From the NCBI GenBank assembly GCA_903834675.1, contig CAILKC010000087.1:1-8628 (forward strand): a stretch of 8,628 bases of DNA, written 5' to 3'. The translations under genes and the position numbers were made by a program. The notes below the pieces were generated by a model. The model was not told the DNA's origin, ran no database searches, and saw only the letters and a program-made list of their open reading frames with translations. Positions 1 to 4,368 of this stretch are shown here, one piece after another. The DNA is from an uncultured Victivallales bacterium. Lineage in GTDB: Bacteria; Verrucomicrobiota; Lentisphaeria; Oligosphaerales; JAFGRS01. Position 1 is the stretch's first letter, and the number at the start of each line of letters is the position of its first letter.

Positions 1-1
1 C

Positions 2-403
2 CCCAACAAGACTAAGGAGCACGTCTGCGCCGAGATGCGTCAGGCGCTCCTGGCCGGTGGCCGCTTCGCCGAGAGCGACTTCGAGCTGAGCTTCATGTAT
101 CGCCACGACTCCAGCGTCGTGGACCCGAGCCACGAGTTGCCACAGGGGCTGCTGCGTGCCGCCAAGTCCGTGGACGTGGCGCTAACCATCGCTGCCATGA
201 CCGCCAGTTGCGACGCCTGGTTCTACGCCAACCAACTCGGCATCCCGGCCGTGGTTTACGGGCCCGGCACCCTGGCCGTGGCTCACTCGAAGGACGAGCA
301 GATTGCCATGGCGGACATCGCCGAGGCCGCGGCCGTACTGACCCGATTCGTCCTGGATGCCTGCGGCGGACCCCCCTGCCGAGCTGAGGAGACCGATGCA
401 TGA
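2..403 (+). CDS. M20-family metallopeptidase / deacylase (ArgE/DapE-like), 3' part only
   Basis: The gene is cut by the window start; an open frame from base 2 gives about 133 residues of C-terminus. Seen: the block SCDAWFYANQLGIPAVVYGP followed by GTLAVAHSKDEQI. In ArgE/DapE/aminoacylase-1 proteins this region carries the substrate pocket (usually G/SxDA, here SCDAWF) and a histidine that ligates one of the two metal ions; here that is the His at bases 284-286. The final helix (IAEAAAVLTRFVLDAC) is the usual end of the catalytic domain. Known: family members hydrolyse N-acyl or amide bonds of amino acids and small peptides in the cytoplasm, with two Zn or Co ions. The N-terminal metal ligands and the dimerisation domain lie outside the window, so substrate and symbol cannot be set. 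The stop overlaps the next start by four bases (ATGA at 400-403), which implies cotranscription and coupled translation with the dehydrogenase. Confidence 0.88.
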   Translation, partial: PNKTKEHVCAEMRQALLAGGRFAESDFELSFMYRHDSSVVDPSHELPQGLLRAAKSVDVALTIAAMTASCDAWFYANQLGIPAVVYGPGTLAVAHSKDEQIAMADIAEAAAVLTRFVLDACGGPPCRAEETDA

Positions 404-1437
404 AAGCCCTGGTCAAGACGCGTAAAGGTGTCGGTTTTATCGAAGTGCAGGAGATGCCAGAACCGACCCCCGGACCTGGCGAGGTCAAGATCAAGATCGC
501 CGCCTGCGGCATCTGCGGCAGCGACATCCACGTGCGCCACGACAACTTCCCCTACTGGCCTCCCGTCATCCTCGGCCATGAGTTCACCGGAACCGTGGTC
601 GAGTGCGGTCCAAACTGCCGCACCTGGAAAGTGGGCGACCGCCTGGTGGCCGAACCCCACACCCGCGCCTGCGGTCAGTGCTACCTCTGCCGCACCGGCA
701 ATATCCAAATCTGCGCCCAGAAGCGCTCGCCCGGCTGGGGCATTCACGGTGGCATGGCCTCCTACATCTGCTACCCGGAAACCCTCCTGCACCACATCCC
801 GGACAGCATGACCTGGGAACAGGCCGCCGTGGTCGAACCCACGGCCAACGCTGTCACCGATTTGATCCTGCGCACCCGGGTCGTCCCGGGCGATTTTGTG
901 GTGGTCCAGGGCCCCGGCCCCATCGGCCTCATCGCCGCCCTGGTCGCCCGCGCCGCCGGCGCCCGCGACGTGGCGATCATCGGTACCCCCGGCGACGTCG
1001 CCTTGCGCTTTGCCAAAGCTCGCGAACTCGGCTTCCGCCATCTCCTCAACATTGCCGAAACCGACCCCGTCAAGGCCGTCCTTGACCTCACTGGCGGCCT
1101 CGGCGCCGAGGTGGTGGTCGAGTGCAGTGGCGCCCCCAAAGCCATCCCCATGTGCGTCGATCTGGTCCGCAAACGCGGCCGCATCTGCGCCATCGGCCTT
1201 ACCGGTAACCGGCCGGTGGAACTACCCTGGGATAAGTTCCAGTTCAAAGTGGTCGACATCCAATTCTGCCTGTCCACCGAATACGAGAGCTGGGACCGCA
1301 CCATCAGCCTCATCGCCAGTGGCGCGGTCCCGTCTGAAAAGGTGATCACGCACCGGGCCCCCATCGAGGGCTGGGAGCAGGTTTTCGACGACATCGAGAA
1401 CCTCAAGGCGCTCAAAGGCATCTTGCTTCCCGACTAA
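400..1437 (+). CDS. Zinc-dependent medium-chain alcohol/polyol dehydrogenase
   Basis: This is a complete 345-residue protein, the usual length for sorbitol/threonine dehydrogenase-like MDR enzymes, which oxidise a secondary alcohol with NAD(P)+. Seen: CGICGSDIH with catalytic-zinc Cys39; GHE with His60 and Glu61; EP at Glu146, the fourth catalytic-site position in sorbitol dehydrogenases. Four structural-zinc cysteines are present (C91, C94, C97, C105). The Rossmann motif GPGPIG lies at 171-176, followed by the coenzyme domain. All key residues are intact, so it should be active. The ATG at 400 follows GAGGAG (386-391) by 8 nt and overlaps the upstream stop. Pairing with an M20 deacylase suggests a catabolic operon acting on an acylated or hydroxylated metabolite, but this is inference. 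Substrate is unknown; it could equally be a threonine, sorbitol, galactitol or sugar-acid dehydrogenase, so no symbol is given. Confidence 0.95.
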   Translation: MKALVKTRKGVGFIEVQEMPEPTPGPGEVKIKIAACGICGSDIHVRHDNFPYWPPVILGHEFTGTVVECGPNCRTWKVGDRLVAEPHTRACGQCYLCRTGNIQICAQKRSPGWGIHGGMASYICYPETLLHHIPDSMTWEQAAVVEPTANAVTDLILRTRVVPGDFVVVQGPGPIGLIAALVARAAGARDVAIIGTPGDVALRFAKARELGFRHLLNIAETDPVKAVLDLTGGLGAEVVVECSGAPKAIPMCVDLVRKRGRICAIGLTGNRPVELPWDKFQFKVVDIQFCLSTEYESWDRTISLIASGAVPSEKVITHRAPIEGWEQVFDDIENLKALKGILLPD

Positions 1438-1445
1438 CCGCCTGA

Positions 1446-1473
1446 GGCTTCCTGCCGAGATCCTGCGGGAGCC
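1446..1473 (+). other. Hairpin between dehydrogenase and lipoprotein genes
   Basis: GGCTTCC (1446-1452) can pair with GGGAGCC (1467-1473) with one G-T wobble across a 14-nt loop, 8 nt after the dehydrogenase stop. No T-tract follows, so it is not a clear intrinsic terminator. It may mark the operon end or an mRNA-stabilising stem. Confidence 0.25.
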
Positions 1474-1502
1474 CGGCTTCAGGGTTCAGGAGACGCGAGT
1501 TG

Positions 1503-1907
1503 ATGCGATCTTCATCGTTGCCGCTGACTCTGCTTATCGCCGCGACGCTGGTGGGCTGCACGCTCCTGTACCCCGTGCGGGGGCCTGTTGTCCCCAGGCC
1601 TAACCAACGACAGTGGCTCGACGAACCCGCGGTGGTCAACCTGGTCACGCGCTATGTGTACGAGTGCCGTTTTGACTCCCGCCGCAACACCGCCGAGCGT
1701 CAGTATGCCGCCCGACTGCGCCATTGGTATAGCTTCGCCTCGTCCGGGGGCCTGGACGCCGACGGCGGCCGACGCGCCGTGAACTTCGTCCACCGGATTC
1801 ACCTGGATGCAAAGGGCAGTCGGAGCCTGTGGAAGCGGGTCCTGAGTCTCGCCCGGCAACCCGCCCCTGGGCAGGACGGCCTCGCCTTGCCCGCCGAGGT
1901 GGAGTAG
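1503..1907 (+). CDS. Small predicted lipoprotein of unknown function
   Basis: Seen: a basic/polar start, a hydrophobic stretch (LPLTLLIAATLVGC) and a lipobox LVGC with the lipidated Cys at residue 19 counted from ATG. Known: such signals are cleaved by signal peptidase II and the protein is anchored in a membrane. The residue after Cys is Thr, so no Asp retention signal is present. The mature part is about 115 residues, rich in Arg, Tyr and Trp, without further membrane segments or any motif I recognise. The ATG at 1503 lies 10 nt after AGGAG (1488-1492); an in-frame TTG at 1500 sits at shorter spacing and is an alternative start. Codons favour G/C in the third position like the neighbours, which supports a real gene. 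It follows the dehydrogenase by 65 bp and may be an independent unit; it converges on hisA. I do not recognise the family. Confidence 0.7.
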   Translation: MRSSSLPLTLLIAATLVGCTLLYPVRGPVVPRPNQRQWLDEPAVVNLVTRYVYECRFDSRRNTAERQYAARLRHWYSFASSGGLDADGGRRAVNFVHRIHLDAKGSRSLWKRVLSLARQPAPGQDGLALPAEVE

Positions 1908-1948
1908 GCGCAACCCCCGAGACGCCTCCGGCGTGGTGTTCCTGGAGC

Positions 1949-1983
1949 CCGCGATGCCAAGCCCGTTTCGGGCAGGTTCGCGG
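1949..1983. other. Long stem-loop in repeat unit 1
   Basis: CCGCGA (1949-1954) pairs with TCGCGG (1978-1983). CC (1957-1958) can pair with GG (1975-1976), and GCCCG (1961-1965) pairs with CGGGC (1969-1973) around a TTT loop. About 13 base pairs form, with small internal loops. There is no T-tract. Confidence 0.6.
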
Positions 1984-2014
1984 TATCCCCCGAGACGCCT
2001 GGCCTCCCTGGAGC

Positions 2015-2049
2015 CCGCGATGCCAAGCCCGTTGCGGGCAGGTTCGCGG
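2015..2049. other. Long stem-loop in repeat unit 2
   Basis: This is the same fold as in unit 1: CCGCGA (2015-2020) with TCGCGG (2044-2049), and GCCCG (2027-2031) with CGGGC (2035-2039). The loop is TTG instead of TTT, so the sole core change falls in the loop and leaves the stem intact. Confidence 0.6.
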
Positions 2050-2101
2050 TATCCCCCGAGACGCCGCCGGCGTGGTGTGCCTAGCGCCCGGAGAAAGGAA
2101 C

Positions 2102-2132
2102 CGCCAGCGACGCTTCAGGCCGGAGGCTGGCG
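2102..2132 (-). terminator. Weak inverted repeat at the hisA 3' end
   Basis: CGCCAGC (2102-2108) pairs with GCTGGCG (2126-2132) over a 17-nt loop that includes the hisA stop codon. There is no T-run on either strand, so termination is only a suggestion. Confidence 0.22.
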
Positions 2133-2894
2133 CTCGAGACGGTCCAGTTCCACCAGTTCCCGGTAGGCGATGCCGTGCCCGCCGAACAGGTCCAGCGAGC
2201 TGCCCACGGTCACATCGAGGCTGTTCCGGCCTGACTCCCTGACCAGGTGGACATCCGCCAGGCTGCGCACGCCCCCGGCGTACGTCGTCGGTAGCGGCGT
2301 CCAGGCCGCAAGATGCTCGATGAGCACGCGGTCAACCCCGCCCTGACGCCCCTCCACGTCCACCGCATGAATCAGCAGCTCGCCACAGTCACTGGCCAGT
2401 TGCGCCAGAATCTCTGGGCCCAACACCAGCCGTGTCAGGGTCTGCCAGCGGTTGCAGGCCACCACGTACTCCTCGCCGCGGCGCCGACAGCTCAGGTCCA
2501 CCACCAGCCGTTCCCGGCCTACCACCTGGCGTATCTGCGCCAGCCGCACAAACGAGAACTCGCCATTCTCGAAGAGGTAACTGGTGAGAATCACCTTCGC
2601 GGCGCCGGCGTCCAACCATTCCACCGCGTTCGCGGGAGTGATGCCGCCACCAACCTGCAAGCTCCCCGGATGCAGGCCCAAAGCCTCGCGCGCGCCAGCC
2701 TCATTGCCAGGACCCAGCATGATCACATGCCCGCCCTCAAGCCCATCGCGCCAGTAGAGATCGGCATAGAACGAGGGCGGCTGCGCACTCTCAAAGTTGG
2801 TCACCGTCGCCACCGGCTCACGGTCCGACAAGGTGCCGCCCACAATCTGCTTCACCTTGCCGCCATGAAGATCGATGCAGGGCCGAAAGCGCAC
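2115..2894 (-). CDS. hisA: ProFAR isomerase HisA, eukaryotic (HIS6) type
   Basis: The enzyme converts ProFAR to PRFAR, the fourth step of histidine synthesis, in the cytoplasm. Seen (numbering from the GTG start): FRPCIDLHGGKVKQIVGG (3-20) with the likely catalytic Asp8; GGHVIMLGPGN (54-64); phosphate-loop VGGGI (81-85) and TSYLF (104-108); VDLSCRRRGEEYVV (132-145); HAVDVEG (176-182); TYAGGVRS (204-211); VGSSLDLFGG (230-239). These blocks match yeast and plant HIS6-type enzymes rather than ordinary bacterial HisA, and the 259-residue length fits yeast HIS6 (about 260). The GTG at 2894 is chosen because AAAGAGG sits 7 nt upstream and homologues begin close to the CIDLHGG block; an ATG at 2960 would add 22 unmatched residues. 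It is the last gene of a minus-strand group, 82 bp after the 165-residue gene. No other his gene is in view. The eukaryote-like form suggests ancient transfer or a rare bacterial lineage of the family. Confidence 0.93.
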   Translation of the reverse strand: MRFRPCIDLHGGKVKQIVGGTLSDREPVATVTNFESAQPPSFYADLYWRDGLEGGHVIMLGPGNEAGAREALGLHPGSLQVGGGITPANAVEWLDAGAAKVILTSYLFENGEFSFVRLAQIRQVVGRERLVVDLSCRRRGEEYVVACNRWQTLTRLVLGPEILAQLASDCGELLIHAVDVEGRQGGVDRVLIEHLAAWTPLPTTYAGGVRSLADVHLVRESGRNSLDVTVGSSLDLFGGHGIAYRELVELDRLERQPPA

Positions 2895-2901
2895 AGAAAA
2901 A

Positions 2902-2908
2902 CCTCTTT
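2902..2908 (-). promoter_or_regulatory. Ribosome binding site that sets the hisA GTG start
   Basis: On the minus strand this reads AAAGAGG, 7 nt before the GTG at 2894-2892. It supports the non-ATG start over the upstream in-frame ATG at 2960. Confidence 0.65.
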
Positions 2909-2976
2909 CAGAACGGGAAATGACCAACACTGCAGAGGTTCGAAGGCTGGGGTCCCTCACCCGGGCGTCACGGACC

Positions 2977-3474
2977 TCACTCCGCCGGCCACCAGGCCCG
3001 CAGCTTGGCGGGATCTGCGATGGGGGCCTCCTGCACGGCGCTCCAGGTCTCGAGGTACTCGGCTACACTGCTCGAGCGGGCCCAGGCGTGGTACTCGTCC
3101 GCCGCCAGCGCGGCCTCGGCGTAACAGGCAAACTCGACATAGCCCGCCCCCCGACCGAGGTCGATAGGGGTAAAATCACGGGTGTTGAAGGCCTTGACGT
3201 AGAGCAGTATCTCGGCCTCCGGGGCGTAGCGGAAGACCTTGGTGATGTGCGGGAAGGCGGTCACGAACCCGACCCCCTCGTCGGCCCCGGCACTGAAGCG
3301 CCGGACAAACTCGGCCGACGCCAGGCCGCAGTGCGCCCACTCATAGCGCTCGGGCTGGTCGCGCCCGACGATGCTGACGAAGTACACCTTGAACCGGCTC
3401 CGGCCATCGGCCATCACAGCCATGCTCCGGTCCACGATCCGTGCCTGATACGGACGACAGGGGGTAACCTTCAT
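2977..3474 (-). CDS. Conserved-looking protein of unknown function (165 aa)
   Basis: I do not recognise this family. Seen: no signal peptide or membrane segment, so probably cytoplasmic. The composition is that of a compact mixed alpha/beta domain, with strand-like FKVYFVSIVG (28-37), FVTAFPHITKVFRYA (69-83), EILLYVKAF (87-95) and GYVEFACYAEAAL (110-122), and a Trp-containing C-terminus (LRAWWPAE). The ATG at 3474 directly abuts the TAG of the upstream nuclease gene (3477-3475), and GGGAG lies 6 nt before it inside that gene. This indicates translational coupling and a shared transcript. A long open frame on the opposite strand (2875-3753) overlaps two minus-strand genes and is rejected in its favour. 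The tie to the BFN nuclease is by position only. Confidence 0.75.
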   Translation of the reverse strand: MKVTPCRPYQARIVDRSMAVMADGRSRFKVYFVSIVGRDQPERYEWAHCGLASAEFVRRFSAGADEGVGFVTAFPHITKVFRYAPEAEILLYVKAFNTRDFTPIDLGRGAGYVEFACYAEAALAADEYHAWARSSSVAEYLETWSAVQEAPIADPAKLRAWWPAE

Positions 3475-4008
3475 CTACAGCTCCCGCAACTGGTCCCGCA
3501 ACCGTGCCGCTTCCTCGTAACGCTCCGCCACAATGGCCTGCTCCAGCTTCGCTTTCAACTCGCCCGCTGGGTCCGCCGCAGCGGCAGCGGCCGTTGCCGC
3601 CGGCTCACCCTCTGGGTCGAGAACCACCCCAGCCTTGGCCATCACCGTCTCATCCACCTGTATCGCCGCCCGACAGCGCAGGGCCAAGGCCAGGGCGTCG
3701 CTCGGACGCGCGTCAACCGTGATCCGGCCCGCGGGCCCGTCCAGATGCAGTAACGCAAAAAAGGTCTCATCCCGCAGTTCGGTGACCTCGATCTTGACCA
3801 GCGTCGCGCCAAGCTCGGCCAGAACATGGCGGAATAGGTCGTGAGTCAATGGCCTGGGAAACTCCATGCCATTGAGTTCGAACAGGATCGCCTGCGCCTC
3901 ACCACTGCCGATGGCGATCGGCAAGACGCGCTCCGTCGCCGGGCTCTGCAGCAGAACCACAAAGCCGGCTTCAGTCATCGAGATGCCACGGATGCTCACC
4001 TCAATCAT
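3475..4008 (-). CDS. Bifunctional nuclease (BFN/DUF151) with C-terminal UVR motif
   Basis: This is a 177-residue cytoplasmic protein. Seen: a BFN domain at about 1-132 with the family hallmarks VLPIAIGSGEAQAI (28-41), PRPLTHDLF (51-59) and ARPSDALALAL (100-110). An Ala/Pro/Glu-rich linker follows (131-148), then a UVR motif (149-177; ELKAKLEQAIVAERYEEAA and RLRDQLREL) like the UvrB/UvrC interaction helix pair. Known: BFN domains were described as DNase/RNase-active in plants and are widespread in bacteria, where BFN-UVR fusions are common and poorly characterised. UVR motifs mediate protein contacts in nucleotide excision repair and occur in stress proteins such as McsA. A role in DNA or RNA handling is inference. 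The ATG at 4008 has GAGG 7 nt upstream. It is the first gene of the minus-strand group, divergent from the sensor kinase. Confidence 0.93.
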   Translation of the reverse strand: MIEVSIRGISMTEAGFVVLLQSPATERVLPIAIGSGEAQAILFELNGMEFPRPLTHDLFRHVLAELGATLVKIEVTELRDETFFALLHLDGPAGRITVDARPSDALALALRCRAAIQVDETVMAKAGVVLDPEGEPAATAAAAAADPAGELKAKLEQAIVAERYEEAARLRDQLREL

Positions 4009-4116
4009 GGCGCTGCCTCATCTAACCACCCCAAACTAGCGCGGGCCAGAAGCCGTGATAACCGAGGCCACGACCCACCCAGGCCTGGAACCTCCCGCCG
4101 AGCCTTCCGCACGCGG

Positions 4117-4130
4117 GCGGCCTCGGCCGC
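4117..4130. other. GC-rich palindrome
   Basis: GCGGCC (4117-4122) and GGCCGC (4125-4130) are separated by TC. With so short a loop it is more plausible as a DNA palindrome than as an RNA hairpin. It lies in the expected 5' leader of the BFN transcript. Confidence 0.3.
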
Positions 4131-4161
4131 ATGCCCTAACTACGGAGAACTGCATTTCTGC

Positions 4162-4187
4162 ACAGGTCATCGTGGCTTGCCACCTGT
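4162..4187. promoter_or_regulatory. Dyad, possible operator or leader hairpin of the BFN group
   Basis: ACAGGT (4162-4167) mirrors ACCTGT (4182-4187), with an alternative inner pairing GTGGC/GCCAC around TT. It lies just downstream (minus-strand sense) of the candidate -10 at 4201-4196, where a transcription start would fall. A repressor site or leader stem is possible; this is inference. Confidence 0.3.
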
Positions 4188-4195
4188 TCCTTCAA

Positions 4196-4224
4196 AATAT
4201 AGCCGGTCGCCCTAGCTCTTGCCA
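4196..4224 (-). promoter_or_regulatory. Candidate sigma-70-type promoter for the BFN group
   Basis: Minus-strand TATATT (4201-4196) matches the -10 consensus at five of six positions. The box 17 bp upstream (TGGCAA, 4224-4219) matches TTGACA at only three. It would give a leader of roughly 180 nt. Confidence 0.3.
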
Positions 4225-4240
4225 TCCTGGCCGCCACGGC

Positions 4241-4267
4241 GGGGTAATGCCAGTCGAGGCATTCCCC
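4241..4267. promoter_or_regulatory. Strong imperfect inverted repeat upstream of the kinase promoter
   Basis: GGGG-AATGCC (4241-4251, with a T bulge at 4245) pairs with GGCATTCCCC (4258-4267) over the 6-nt loop AGTCGA, giving ten base pairs. It ends 17 bp before the TTGACA box, a typical position for an activator or repressor site. As RNA it could act as a stem, but no T-run follows. Confidence 0.4.
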
Positions 4268-4284
4268 TGACGTGCGCCCCGGGC

Positions 4285-4313
4285 TTGACACCGCCATGGT
4301 ATCGGACCATTTT
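4285..4313 (+). promoter_or_regulatory. Candidate sigma-70-type promoter for the sensor kinase
   Basis: A perfect TTGACA (4285-4290) is followed after 17 bp by CATTTT (4308-4313), an AT-rich but poor -10 box; ATTTTA one base later is an alternative. The predicted start near 4320 leaves a leader of about 50 nt before the TTG codon. Confidence 0.45.
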
Positions 4314-4357
4314 AGGCGCTCGGTTTACGGCGGTAAGCACTGGCCCCGGCTCGTCCT

Positions 4358-4363
4358 AGGAGG
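4358..4363 (+). promoter_or_regulatory. Strong ribosome binding site of the kinase gene
   Basis: AGGAGG stands 5 nt before the TTG at 4369. The full match supports the non-ATG start; the next in-frame ATG is far downstream and would remove the N-terminal receiver domain. Confidence 0.8.
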
Positions 4364-4368
4364 TTTCC

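Larger units (their letters stand above)
1914..2082. repeat. Direct repeat array, 66-73 bp units, in convergent gap
   Basis: Units begin with CCCCCGAGACGCC at 1914, 1987 and 2053, giving periods of 73 and 66 bp. Units 1 and 2 share a near-identical core (CCTGGAGCCCGCGATGCCAA and onward to GGTTCGCGGTAT), differing mainly at the hairpin loop. Unit 2 lacks the GGCGTGGTGT segment present in units 1 and 3. Unit 3 is partial and decays after GTGGTGTGCCT. Small stems ACGCC/GGCGT occur at 1922-1934 and 2061-2073 with different 3-nt loops. The array fills most of the space between two convergent genes. It resembles REP-type or other dispersed intergenic repeats; no known family is recognised. Confidence 0.9.
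4009..4368. other. Divergent intergenic region
   Basis: This 360-bp gap separates the BFN gene (-) from the kinase gene (+). It has no convincing ORF. It contains lower-GC patches near 4150-4200 and 4300-4325 with candidate promoters, and several dyads listed separately. The size and arrangement fit a regulatory region serving both directions. Confidence 0.7.

Noticed and set aside
283..1041. 252-codon minus-strand frame opposite the dehydrogenase
   Set aside because: It is an antisense shadow of an intact dehydrogenase; its Gly/Asp/His-rich translation has no domain.
1829..2242. Plus-strand frame with a repeated peptide across the 66-73 bp repeats
   Set aside because: It overlaps the lipoprotein gene and the 3' end of hisA, the 73-bp unit breaks frame periodicity, and no ribosome site stands out.
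2895..2960. Upstream ATG start for hisA at 2960
   Set aside because: It would add 22 residues before the family's conserved N-terminus; the GTG at 2894 has a well-spaced AAAGAGG.
2313..3753. Two long plus-strand frames (2313-3167 and 2875-3753)
   Set aside because: They overlap hisA, the 165-residue gene and the BFN gene on the other strand, whose products and ribosome sites are convincing.
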